From Dinochytrium kinnereticum (taxonomy: Eukaryota; Chytridiomycota; Chytridiomycetes; Chytridiales; Chytridiaceae), in assembly GCA_027604005.1 (NCBI GenBank), contig JADGJT010000349.1, forward strand, positions 1-23,870: 23,870 nt of DNA, in the 5' to 3' direction. Below, piece after piece: positions 9,901 through 19,423 of the stretch. Each line of letters begins with the position of its first letter. Position 1 is the stretch's first letter. Below the pieces are notes generated by a model that was not told where the DNA came from, ran no database searches, and was given only the letters and a program-made list of their open reading frames with translations. Both the position numbers and the translations under genes were made by a program.

Positions 9901-10697
9901 TTTGGCTGAAACGCTGTTCCAGCCACCATAACTCGCCCATTAACGACCCTTTGAATAGGCTGAGGTACAGCAGGTGCGTACATTGGTCTAGGAATTGGCA
10001 TGGGTGGTGCAGGTGCGAATCGTTGAACGGGTATGGGCGCTGATGCGAACCGCGGACCGGGTATGGGTATTGGAGCAGGCATGTAGATGGGTTGCAAGAT
10101 GGGAGGTGGAGGGATATCAGCCTTCTTTATCAGCTTTCGACGCTTTGGCGCAGGATTGTCCATCAAAGAGGATGCTTTTGCCATGTCGTAGTTGCATTCC
10201 TGGAGCAATGCTTCGAGGACACCAAAGTCGGCATCCGGGTAACGGTCCATCATTTGAGAGAAGATCTCATCTCTGGCGTCCGAATCTATACTGCTGATAT
10301 CCATGCTGTTTTGCGGTGCTGACGAAGATCCGTGAGTGTTCGACACCCTTTTGGCTTGGTTCAGACGAGGCTCCAATGGTTGAACTACGGGCCCGTTTTC
10401 GATATACTTGAAACGATTGAGTAAGGCCGGTGCTTGATAAGGGTTCATAACCGGTGTTTTATCAAGCTGAGATGCGTTGAAAGCCCTCGGCTTTGGGGAC
10501 TGAAACTCAATGTCCGATGAGTGGCCAAAGGACGACCTGTCACTGGGCTTTTCGGGAGTTTCCTTGACTTTTGCAGAGGAGATGGGCTCTGACGTGAGGA
10601 CCCTCGATATCGGAGTAGCGGGCACGTAGATGGGGTTGTGCGGTCTCTTTGATGTCGATGCAGGAGGTCTCAGAGGCGAGCTGAGATCTCCATTCAT
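6909..10697 (-). CDS. SMARCAD1: SMARCAD1/Fun30-type SNF2 chromatin remodeller with CUE domain (15 exons)
   Basis: SNF2-family ATPase; relatives (Fun30, Fft3, SMARCAD1) remodel nucleosomes for heterochromatin inheritance and DNA-end resection. Exons on the minus strand: 10697-9698, 9649-9222, 9172-9070, 9011-8799, 8758-8681, 8632-8598, 8552-8298, 8256-8008, 7960-7952, 7903-7817, 7756-7664, 7609-7564, 7512-7440, 7393-7273, 7214-6909; 1031 aa. Domains: disordered N-terminus with a ubiquitin-binding CUE domain at about 141-181 and a basic KRRKLIKK patch near 185; the SMARCAD1-type pre-helicase block ([12 protein letters not shown]) after 330; Walker A DEMGLGKT at 475-482; DEGH box at 579-582; [28 protein letters not shown]; and helicase motif VI AHRVGQT at 944-950. 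DEGH and the CUE domain separate it from ISWI, INO80 and CHD types. Introns are 40-60 bases. A Lys/Gly-rich insert (about 724-746) sits in the ATPase linker. Confidence 0.95.
7952..7960 (-). other. 9-base microexon of SMARCAD1 (Glu-Asp-Glu)
   Basis: Between the exon ending at 8008 (ILK) and the exon starting at 7903 (FLDSTYEY), the coding strand reads GTGTAG, then GAAGATGAG, then GTTTGG. The nine bases are flanked by a valid acceptor and donor and code for residues 788-790 in phase 0. Flanking introns are 47 and 48 bases. Family comparison from memory favours acidic residues here. Skipping would keep frame, so the exon could be optional. Confidence 0.7.
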
Positions 10698-10771
10698 CAG
10701 AAAAAAACGAGGTCTGGACTACTAAATTGTCAACGCCTGCGACGACTTCAAGGGCTTCATGGCTGCCTGTG
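10698..10771 (-). promoter_or_regulatory. 74-base spacer: SMARCAD1 promoter/leader and sideroflexin 3' end
   Basis: Both flanking genes read on the minus strand, so these 74 bases must hold the sideroflexin termination signals and the SMARCAD1 5' region, unless SMARCAD1 transcription starts inside the sideroflexin gene. No AATAAA is visible on the coding strand in this spacer. Role is inferred from position. Confidence 0.35.
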
Positions 10772-12157
10772 TTAAAGGCCTCTATTAAAGAAAAGGTTTC
10801 GTATCGGCTGGCCGTTGCCGTCAACGAGCCCCCGGAACTCAGGCTCAAGCTTGTCGACCGAGATGGACGCCATCTGCGGGAATATCGCGACGGCACAGGG
10901 CAAGGCTGCCATCAGAGATCCACAGATGACACCTGTTGAAGACGCGAGTTAGAAAGGAGACATGCATTTGGAGAATCTCACCCAGGTTTAAGGGCATGGC
11001 CAGCCGCGGGTTAGACTGCAAGAATTTGGTTTTTTCAAGCTGGCTCATGACAAGACCTGGTAGGAAGACCGCGGGGAATGAGGTGGCCACACGGGAGACT
11101 GCCACCTGAAAAGATTTAATCCAGGCTCTTAAAGGAATAGGAGTTTACCTGCCCAACGGCATCCCAACCGGCAATTTTGGACTTGCCAACGATAACTCCA
11201 TTCTGATCCTGAATGGCAATGCCCTCACTTATCGGATCAGTTTCAATGCATAAGTCACAGAAACTCACGTTAGTTCCTTTTGCCTCATCAAAAACACATT
11301 CAAGGTTCCGGCAGCAGCAACCGCCGTGAACGGAACGGCGCGCTTAACGAGGGACAAAGCCCCAGGCGACCAACCCTTGAGTCTATTAACCCATTGGTTC
11401 AACCCCAAGGCAATCGTGCATGATGATGCAACTGCCGTACCGTATGCATCTTTTTTTTTTCAAGTCACAAAAAGGAGTAAGTTAAGTAGCATGGAATAAA
11501 AAAGTAAAATAGAAACCAACATGCAGTCTCGGTCATGTTCATCTCCGTGGTCTTGTTGGCGTTGCAATAGTTGAAGGCCACATTAACACTCTGGTTGATC
11601 CACTGCCAAAAGACAATGCTTGCAATCTATACGATAACATGAGACTGGATAGAGACGCAACATACGCTTGGATTTGGCATCAGCATCCCAGCGACAATCA
11701 GTGCATTGGTCGGCACAAACGAGGCCATACGGAAGGGAAGAAAGATCTTTTCGCCAGTGTCCGGGTGATATGTGCTGTCCACAACTACAAGAATGTTGCA
11801 TGATCGCCGAATGATGAAGGAGGACAGTCAGTGGATTCCAGTGGTTACTTGCAAAAACACCAACGCTTTTTCGCCGCCCACAGCTGTTCTGGCGATACAG
11901 AGGTATTCATTCCCTTCTTATGGTTATCCACAAGTGTCTTTGCCTCCGTCAACGCAGTGTTGGAGGCAAAAAGGTTCCTAACACATTAGCGTTGCGGGGG
12001 TGCTTATGATATCCATCCAAACCTCGGGTCCGTGACCTCTGCAAAGTGCTTGAGCCGGCCCAAGTAAGACGACTGGTCATATCGCGGCTTGCCTTTATTA
12101 ATCATTAAGCACTTGGACCGCAGGATATCGCTGCTACTCACTGAGGTCAACAACCAT
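10772..12157 (-). CDS. SFXN: Sideroflexin (mitochondrial inner-membrane serine/amino-acid carrier family), 9 exons
   Basis: Sideroflexins sit in the mitochondrial inner membrane; SFXN1/3 import serine for one-carbon metabolism. Exons on the minus strand: 12157-12142, 12092-12023, 11977-11865, 11784-11666, 11626-11521, 11449-11269, 11227-11149, 11105-10982, 10932-10772; 322 aa, the same length as human SFXN1. All junctions keep frame. Diagnostic blocks: the N-terminal DLSKPRYDQSSYLGRLKHF followed by VTDPRNLF, HPDTGEK at 73-79, a PNPS turn, FWQWINQSVN, FTAVAAAGTLN, LMRQKEL, and the C-terminal NRGL (family NKGL). Several hydrophobic segments fit the usual helices. The first coding exon is only 16 bases (MVVDL plus one base), split inside the AGC codon. 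An ATG inside intron 1 (12105-12103) is in frame with exon 2 and gives an alternative start. Substrate is inferred from the family; the paralogue number cannot be assigned. Confidence 0.94.
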
Positions 12158-12297
12158 CTCGTGAAAAAAATGGGACAAGTTTCCACAATCACATCGGAGT
12201 CAAAGTCATAAGGTCCATTGCAGCGCTCAACCCATGCGGATAATAAATACAATCATATTTGGTCTCTGGCATACGATACACTCCTGCACGTTGCCCT
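12158..12297 (-). promoter_or_regulatory. 140-base spacer upstream of sideroflexin, after the nucleoporin
   Basis: This spacer lies between the nucleoporin stop (12298-12300) and the sideroflexin start, both on the minus strand. It must hold the end of the first transcript and the promoter of the second. TTTATT as printed is not present, so no minus-strand AATAAA is visible. An upstream coding-strand ATG falls at 12236-12234 and could start a short upstream ORF. Confidence 0.3.
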
Positions 12298-13707
12298 TCA
12301 CCACCCAAACAACATGTTAAAAACTTTGCTCAAAAGACTAGGGGGGTTGATCGCTGGCGCGCTGGTATCATCATCCAGGTATCGAGGCTTCTTTGCGAAA
12401 ACATTCTCCCTGGGCTCTAAAGAGCTCGCCAGCGGTCGCTTGGAGCCACTGAGCGTGGAGGTCTTGCGAGCTTCTTGAACGTATTCACCTGAAACAGACG
12501 ACACGCCGGAATCCATGCGTAAGCCTTTCAAGCCGGCCCCGTTGAGATTGCCAGAAGTATCTGAGGATTTGCGGGAAGGGAAGGACGGACTGAAGGAGTC
12601 AAGAGTCGTTGGAAGGCGCTCTGGGGCAATTTTTGATTGGAAGCTGCTCGTTTCTCGCAAGGGGGATGCCTTCTCCTCCGGGGTTTCAGCTCGAGTCACC
12701 GCGATCATGCAACCATCCATTATGAGAGTGTCACTGGCAAGTGCAGCCTCACAGCCTTCCTCATACTCAAATACTATCGTCATCCAGTTGGTTTCGGTGG
12801 TATACTCATGGGACGATATTTTACCTAGCGTCGCAAAGTGGTTGTAAACTTTCGCCGCACTGTTAGGGGCAAAGCCAACAATTCGGATCCTCTTGGAAAG
12901 ACTCTTTGCAGCCCTCCCAAAAGAGAACGAGGAAGAAAAGCTCTGGCTCCCGTTAGATCGCCGCCCATCAGCCGCGTCAAAGTTGCCGTTGGTCTCCTGC
13001 CCAAGTCCCGCCTTTGGCATTCCCGTTGACTTCGTCGTATGCCCAAATCCCCAATTCAAATCACCCAGTGTTCCAATAGGAGGCGCATCCTCCAACGACG
13101 TCGAGACATTCAACCGTGATGAGCGCGGCGAGGAAGGGGAACCATACTCCATGCCATAGTCGTCACTATTCATTGAGCCCGTTCGGTGATGATGGTGATG
13201 GGGAGGTGGGGATCTCGACCGAGATCTGTTTCGATAGCTTGGATGGGCCCACGTTCCAGGACTTCCTCCTCCAGAACGACCCATGGAATTCCGGCCATTA
13301 TTCCTGTTGTCCGGACTGTCACGGACAGCATTCATCAGAAACGACGGGAGGTACTGCTGCTGAGGTTGTTGATTCGAGCGCTGATCTGATCCATTTGGTT
13401 GCTGGTAAAGCTGCTGCTCCAGAACCGACCCATGAAATGAGCCTTGGTCCAAAACATCTCGGTAGGGGCTCTGCGGTCTGGACAGGCCCCCGTTCGACAT
13501 ACTTCTTGACGCAAAGCTTGAAGAGTTATTGTAATATCCATCGTTTGCCCATGAGCTGCTATCTCTTCCGGAGAAACCACTGCCTGGATGCGGAGAATTC
13601 GCCAGGCTTCCGCCAGTGTGGTAGGCATCAAATCCCTGCTTCGATGCTCGCTGCCCGCTTCTGGGCATGTTTATTGACGACACTGATGCTGACGGTGACT
13701 GATACAT
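12298..13707 (-). CDS. NUP35: Nup35/Nup53-type nucleoporin with Nup35 RRM and C-terminal amphipathic helix (single exon)
   Basis: Inner-ring nuclear pore protein; relatives bind Nup155/Nup170 and Nup93 and touch the pore membrane. The Nup35-type RRM is at about residues 273-339 (RIRIVGFAPNSAAKVYNHF, with NWMTIVFEYEEGCEAALA), a dimerising fold rather than a typical RNA binder. The last 13 residues (SLLSKVFNMLFGW) match the family's membrane-binding end (human ...MEYMFGW). A short N-terminal motif YLPSFLM (119-125) matches the human QFLPGFLM region. The protein is otherwise disordered, rich in Ser, Asn and Gly, with a few FG/GFG motifs, an RS stretch and five His in a row near 170. The start is the first ATG (13707) after an in-frame stop upstream, giving 469 aa, longer than human (326 aa). 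An N-terminal exon further upstream cannot be excluded. It is intronless, unlike the other multi-exon genes here. Confidence 0.9.
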   Translation of the reverse strand: MYQSPSASVSSINMPRSGQRASKQGFDAYHTGGSLANSPHPGSGFSGRDSSSWANDGYYNNSSSFASRSMSNGGLSRPQSPYRDVLDQGSFHGSVLEQQLYQQPNGSDQRSNQQPQQQYLPSFLMNAVRDSPDNRNNGRNSMGRSGGGSPGTWAHPSYRNRSRSRSPPPHHHHHRTGSMNSDDYGMEYGSPSSPRSSRLNVSTSLEDAPPIGTLGDLNWGFGHTTKSTGMPKAGLGQETNGNFDAADGRRSNGSQSFSSSFSFGRAAKSLSKRIRIVGFAPNSAAKVYNHFATLGKISSHEYTTETNWMTIVFEYEEGCEAALASDTLIMDGCMIAVTRAETPEEKASPLRETSSFQSKIAPERLPTTLDSFSPSFPSRKSSDTSGNLNGAGLKGLRMDSGVSSVSGEYVQEARKTSTLSGSKRPLASSLEPRENVFAKKPRYLDDDTSAPAINPPSLLSKVFNMLFGW

Positions 13708-14029
13708 GGCTGTTGCTGATGCCTTCAGAACCCCACTCGCTCGGGTAGAGTTCAACAGGTCCTGGGTTGGGAACAGCGCAACGGCCAGGAGGTGTTGGTC
13801 GAACGTCTAAGAAACTCAACCTCTTGAAATTTTGGACCTTGGCCTTTTTGACTTTTTCCTCCGCCTCCCCAACAGGCCCAAGTGCGAAAAACCTGTGGAA
13901 AGAGTGATGGCGAGGCCCAGGATATAAATCATAATCTATCGGATGCGTGTATTGATTTCAAAAATAAAAATAAAAAACGTGCAGCAACAGGATGTCCCAG
14001 ATCATCCGAATAAAAATATATCATTACTA
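13708..14029 (-). other. 322-base interval upstream of the nucleoporin, with an unexplained open frame
   Basis: This interval separates the 3' end of the PH-protein gene from the nucleoporin ATG. On the minus strand a frame is open without an ATG from 13957 to 13628, about 109 codons; it reads protein-like (charged and aromatic, then RPTPPGR) and overlaps the nucleoporin start in another frame. A separate ATG at 13936 opens a 38-codon frame with a hydrophobic beginning. Neither matches a family I recognise. It may be leader sequence, an undetected 5' exon, or a small gene. Confidence 0.3.
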
Positions 14030-17000
14030 TCACATGGCCCCCTCATCCTCCACACCTCTTCTCCGCAGTCGCCTCTTCCTCTCCTCCTCAGCAGCCTTCG
14101 CAGCCTGCTCCTTTTGCTCGCGCTCCTTTAATCTTCTCTGACGGATCGCCTCCTCATCTTCCTCCTCATCATCGCTGTTCGCCGCGACAGCCTGAGGCCC
14201 AGCTCGCCGCGGTGGGCGTTTCCGCTCTCCGATTAGCTCACGGCCAGGAGTCGACTGAACGGAGGCTCTGGGGTTGAGAGCGCCTTGACCGTGATAAGGT
14301 TGGGGATAATAATTCGCTGCAGGTCCGTAAGGTCCAGTCGCGTACTGATTTTGAGGTTGAGGCATATACGAGACGCGTTGGTTAAAGTTTTTGGGGTATT
14401 GGGGAGAGGTTTTCAATTGTCGCTGAGGGGATCGATTGTAGGGCATGTCCTCGCTTGAGCTGTCGTCAGTGTTGGAAGATTCGCTAGAGTCCGAGGAATC
14501 ATTCTTGGCCGCCGCCCTCCCCTTGCCTTTACCGCTCAGCAATGGAGCCGCATCCTCCCCTTTGGCAAGCTTGGGAGGATTGCCATCGCTCTCGCTGTCA
14601 TCCGTACCACTTTCAGACTCGGATTCACTCGACTTCCCTTGCTTTGCCTTTCGCGATTTTCGGTCGGGCGTTTCACCATGCTTTCGACTTGATGAGCTGG
14701 ATACGGATTGTCGTCTTGAGTGAAGTTCATTTGGATTGCGTGGGGAAAGATACGGTACTGGAGGTTGCATGCCTTTAAAATGACTGTTAAGGACAAGAAT
14801 ACCAAAAAAACAACCGAATGAAAGAACGACAAGCAGGCCAGGTACAAAAGAAAAAAAACATTGAGAACTTATGCTCACCATAATGGTTTGGCGGAGGAAC
14901 CTCTCCTCTCTCCATAATTCGCTGTCTCTCTTTCATTCTAAAGTGACATACAGAGTCAGCATTTTCCCTTTAAAAACAAACCAAAAAAATCGTCAATTAG
15001 ATTACCGCTCAGTCTCAAGCCACTGCTCTCTCAGAAGATTCTGTTGATACGCCGCCATTGGATCATCAAACGTCTCACCCCACTCGCTCATAGGGTAACC
15101 AGGCGCATGCATTCCACCCGCCATATTCGGTGGCCCGTTGGGTGGCATATTCGGTGACATATTTGGCGGCATCCCACCACCCATCTGCGGGTGCATATTG
15201 GGCGACATATTTGGCGGCATCCCACCCGCCATCGGCGGATGCATATGCGGTGTCACATGAGGTGGTGGGTAAGGTCCATAAGGATAAGGCGGGTACGGAT
15301 ATCCACCATACATAGGAGGCGGATAAGGATAACCTCCAGGGAAACCATAAGGAGATGCGCCATACATTCCACCAGGAAATCCACCCATAACACCAGGCAT
15401 CCCCGGCATTCCCGGCGGTCCAGTCTGAGGTGGGGGTCGAGGAGAAGCACCAAGCCCAGGTCGATACTGACCCATCTTCTTTAACATCTCCTTCTCCTTC
15501 TCCCTTCGATCGACCTCGCCCAACAGCCCTCCTTCAATCTTTGGCTTTGTACTGACGGGGACGTCGATAAGGGGTCCTGAGGGGCCATCGTATTTTTGCT
15601 GAATCTGAGCGATCAAGGGTACTCCTCCCAGGCCGACCTTCCCGTGATCGCGTTGAGATTGACGTTGGGCGAGGGCACGCTCTTGAGATTCCAGAGTGTC
15701 AGGATCCAGACGAACAAGGGGGCCGGATGGCTTTGCTCCAGGTTTCTTCTCCAGTAGCACCCCTGCAGGCGTCTTGTCAGGAAGCTGCGCCAAAAGCGAA
15801 TTTTGCGCAAAGAGCCTGAACTTCTCTCTAGGAACCTTTAAGGATGGACAGATTAGATTTTATAAACCATGCTTTGTGAAAAGATCCAAACCTCATCCTC
15901 GTCATCTTCTTCATCCCCTAGCTCTGATGAAGGTTGATTTAAGTAGCCCTCCTGTTGCTGCTGCTGTAATGCGAGCATGTTGGGAAGCATCATGTTCGGC
16001 TGCAAAGGTAAAAGCCCAGGAATGAACCCTGGTAACATCATATTCTGCGGCATAACAGGCTGCTTGAGCGGCGGGTCCTCTTCATCGTCATCTTCCTCGT
16101 CGCTCTCATCCCCATCTCCACTGCTCTCGGTAGACCCCTCACCACTCTCTTCGCTCACACTCCCTTCATCATCGCTAGCCTCTTTGGCAGCTGCTTTCTT
16201 GGACTTCTTCGCCGGGATCAAACGTTCAACCTCGCCAGGAGTAGCTGACAAGGGGTCGCCGGTGATGATGGCAGAATTGCGCTGTCGAATGCTAGAGGTG
16301 TCTTTTCCAATGTTTGAGAGAACTTCGTCATCACTGCTGGCTTCACTATCTCCTTCTTCTTCCTCGTCCTCGTCTGAATCTTCCTCGTCACTCTCCTGTT
16401 CGGACTTTTCATCGTCCTTCTTGTCGAGCGACACTGCAGGAGCTTGAGCGACAATCTCAGATGTCGGTTGAGGCTGGTAAGTATCCTTATTCGCAAACTG
16501 ATACTGCCAGATCCAGATGCCATTCGGTTGAAGGACAGGAAGAGCCAAAAGGACGAGATCTGTGGGAACCAGCTGAGATTCAAGGGATATCTCTGCCTCC
16601 TTGACCACAACCTCCTTTGTTTCTTCTTGTGTCTCCCCATCCGCAAGCTTTTCTACCTCCTCTGATTCATCTCCGGACTCTTCATCAGATCCTTGTTCAG
16701 TCCCACTTTCGGAGGATCCTTCCTCATCCTCATTCTCTACATCCTCTTTATCGTTTCCTTCTACCACCCTTTTCTCATCTTCCTCTCCCTCTTGCCCTTC
16801 TTCGTCGCCTTCACTGATCCCAATTTTAAGTTCTGCGCTTTTTCTTGCCTGATTCTTCGCGGATGATGTAGATTTCGCCGAAGCAACCGACACTCGTTTG
16901 CTTTTCCTTTTCTCCGCATCGTCTGACCCCTTCTTCTCCGAAGCCTTCCGATCAACAGTTGGCTGGGTGATGTTGATAGTAGGAGACTTGACATCCCTCT

Positions 17001-18681
17001 TTTTTCCTTCTCCTTTCCCCTCGGCATCCCCATTGATATTCTTCAAAAGCCATTCCACCAGTCCCTTCGCCTTGCCCTCAATCTCCTGCCGCTCATACGC
17101 AGTTCGTGCATTCTTTCCCTGCTTCACAGCGTCATTCCAACCGTCCAGGTATCCAGCGCGCTTTGCCCCGCATTTGTCGTTAAAGACTTTGGAAAATCGC
17201 AGCTTCACCTCGCCGAGAGTTTCAGGAGACATTGCCAGACCAGCAATATCGTCCGGTGAGAGATAGAGGAGGCCCCAGGATTCCGTTGGGCTTTTAAGAA
17301 TCCCAACCTCATTATCTTCAATCTCCTTTTCCCTTCCCTGAAGATCAGCATCCAGGTGAAAAGATGCCAAGATCGCAACAATCCAATGGCCAGCCTCAAC
17401 AGGATCGTCTGGGAGCAGAATGTGGAAATGCTGTGGTCGCGGTCTCGCGTCCAGACCAACAGCAATATCTCCAATGAGATCTGAAGTGTCAAACCCGGTC
17501 CCAGGATAAGCAAGCGATTTGGGCTCCGTCACAGGTGCCTTAAACTCTGACCGACGCTTGTCCTTATCAGGGATCACGAGGACACCTTCAACCTTCAGCG
17601 CGACCCCACCTCCCTTTGCAACGGATGCGGTGGTGAGATCTTCATAAACGTGTCGCACGTGTTCGAATCTGAAGAGTGGCTTTTGAGAGTTGTGGGCATC
17701 GAGCTTGGACGCAAAGAACGATATCTGTGCGCGCTTCAGCGACACAGTGGGCTCCGGAGCAGCCTTTTCAGGGGCCTCCGTGGCATTCTTCTTCTTTCCT
17801 ACGGCTGAGATGAATTTTCGGAAAGACCCTGACTCCTTTGACGACGAAGGTGCGTTGGGCGCCTCTGCTCTGTTGCTGACAACAACATAGTACTCGTGAA
17901 AGTCAGGACCATAACTGAGGCGAACCTTCACCGGCCCTTCATAATGAATCTCCTTGAAATGCTTCCCCACGTTCCCCAACGTCACAAAAGGCTTTAGGGC
18001 AAAGTTGGACCAGCAGCTCTTCATGTTTGGCGCGGCCAACAACCGCAAGCTGTGATGCTCATTGACCCTCGACGCCTCAAAAGCCGCAAGCCGAAGCGCG
18101 CCAGCCCAAGCGTTTGCGGCAATCGATGATCTCAACGAGAGGTGGAAGAGGTTTGATCCAGTGGTCGTCAGCGCCAAAAAGTTATCGTATGGAATGGGTG
18201 GCATGGGGGTCACCAACGCCGTGGTTGGCATTGGCGAGTAACCGTAAGGCAGCAGCTCAACCACAGCATCCGAGACGTTCAAAGTGAGAGGCATGGACCC
18301 ACTTTTGATATCCGCGACGAACTCTGGCTCCTCATTGATCGCCTCATAGTTCATGATCAGCTCGACCGACGGTTGCGGGTAATAAGCCTTCACGGCCAGA
18401 TCCTCGGGGATCCTCCACAAATGCAGATACGGACCCCACAGCTCCGCCCACCACTTGCCCCAGACACCTGCGATCGGAGGACCCAACGGCTTGCCGGTGA
18501 CGCCGAGCTCATCAATCTTGTAGAGAAAGCCAGCAACGTATCGCTTTGCATGCAGCGACTCGTACAGAATCTCCGTGTCTGAAGCGCTTGACTTTGAACG
18601 GAGGGCATCAGGAAGGGCCGAAGGCGGATCCTTTGTCCGCGGCGCCATCGAGGGCATGTCCCTCTGATCGGTCGACGCCAT
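14030..18681 (-). CDS. Skg3/CAF120-like PH-domain protein with long acidic and Pro/Gly/Met-rich tail (4 exons)
   Basis: Member of the fungal Skg3/CAF120 family; yeast Caf120 associates with the CCR4-NOT complex, and Skg3 is linked to cell-wall and polarity functions. Exons on the minus strand: 18681-15892, 15835-15006, 14937-14879, 14772-14030; 1473 aa. A split PH domain spans about residues 47-203: AGFLYKIDELGVTGKPLGPP, WWAELWGPYLHLW, then TTTGSNLFHLSLRS and the closing helix NAWAGALRLAAFEASR. A second conserved region to about residue 560 includes HFHILLPDDPVEAGHWIVAI. After it come long Glu/Asp/Ser tracts (about 630-900), a run of five Gln, then a tail of Pro, Gly, Tyr and Met with a 48-base tandem repeat, and finally a charged coil of Arg, Lys and Glu. 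Exon joins DE|VPREKF, ETER|MKERQR and HYG|MQPP keep frame. The tail is likely a disordered protein-RNA or protein-protein binding platform; that part is inference. Confidence 0.8.
15145..15240 (-). repeat. 48-base tandem repeat (two copies plus partial) coding a Gly-Met-Pro-Asn repeat
   Basis: GCATAT recurs at 15145, 15193 and 15241, exactly 48 bases apart. The unit includes GACATATTTGGCGGCATCCC at 15156 and again at 15204. It codes on the minus strand for a 16-residue unit containing GGMPPNMSPNM, inside the tail of the PH-domain protein. Copies differ at several positions, mainly at third codon bases, suggesting it is translated and under constraint. Length variation between strains is likely for such a repeat. 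Confidence 0.8.
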
Positions 18682-19423
18682 TAATGGATATTTTATTTAA
18701 TGCGTTTGCAGAGAGATTTCAGCGTGACATTTTCTGGCACCAACGCACCCTTGCCCTTTCCCTGGTGGTCAGCAAACGAACTGCATGCGGTGGCCGTTTA
18801 GGCTTTGGATGCTTCTGGCCAGGTGCTGAGCTGCGATGAATCACAGTATTTGGAAGGTCAAGGGAGAGTCCAGGTCACGTCCAACCCACGGTTCGCTCAA
18901 GACGAATGATGTCGCGTCCATAACTTCTGAGCTGCCACTTGAAGGCGAATGACACAGAAGGTGCAAAGAATGGGCGCTAGCATGAAAGCAACCCGGTCAA
19001 TCATTATACTTCCAAGTGTCTACAATATAGTTGCGTTTAACCAAAAGGAGAACATGCTTGCTGAAGCCACCTTTATCTCATCTTTAAGTCGTCGCCAACA
19101 TTACTATACTATTAGGGACGGTTGTTTCGTCGCTGGTAATTCCTCGGATATCTGGATTATTCTTAGGCAATCGAGAGGAAAACAATTTGCTAACGAGTGC
19201 TCTGATTCCTGCAGCCATTCTGCCGGTCGACGCCAATTTCAATTCGGCATTGACTCTGGTTAATTGAAATCATTTGCCATGGCCGGACCCCTTGCCCTTC
19301 ATCGTCCATCGATGCTTGCTGGGATATGCGCAGAACGAAAGAGGCGAAAAAGAAAAAGAAAGGCATCGGCACCAGATTGAAAAGCGGCCAGCTGCTTACG
19401 CAGGCTCGACGGACGTTCATTTT
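18682..19423 (-). promoter_or_regulatory. 742-base intergenic region, largest gap in the window; promoter of the PH-domain gene
   Basis: This stretch lies between the 3' end of the large unrecognised gene and the start of the PH-domain gene, both on the minus strand. A plus-strand frame at 18949-19263 (104 codons) shows no recognisable family or splice support and was not called. No tRNA, repeat or inverted structure is evident. TTTATTTAA at about 18692-18700, close before the PH gene start codon, is AT-rich and could serve as a TATA-like element. Otherwise I see nothing definite here. Confidence 0.4.

Noticed and set aside
13116..13748. 210-codon plus-strand open frame
   Set aside because: It is the antisense shadow of the Nup35 homologue, whose RRM and C-terminal motif are convincing.
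14773..14881. Apparent signal peptide or membrane segment before the last exon of the PH-domain gene
   Set aside because: The hydrophobic stretch is translated intron (14773-14878) with a clean GTGAGC donor and AAAG acceptor; splicing removes it.
15977..16447. Serine-rich plus-strand open frame (156 codons)
   Set aside because: It is the complement of the Glu/Asp codon tracts in the Skg3/CAF120-like gene; GAA/GAG/GAT on one strand reads as Ser/Phe/Leu-rich on the other.
18949..19263. 104-codon plus-strand open frame in the largest intergenic gap
   Set aside because: No recognisable motif, no neighbouring exon support, and a length expected by chance in a region of this size.
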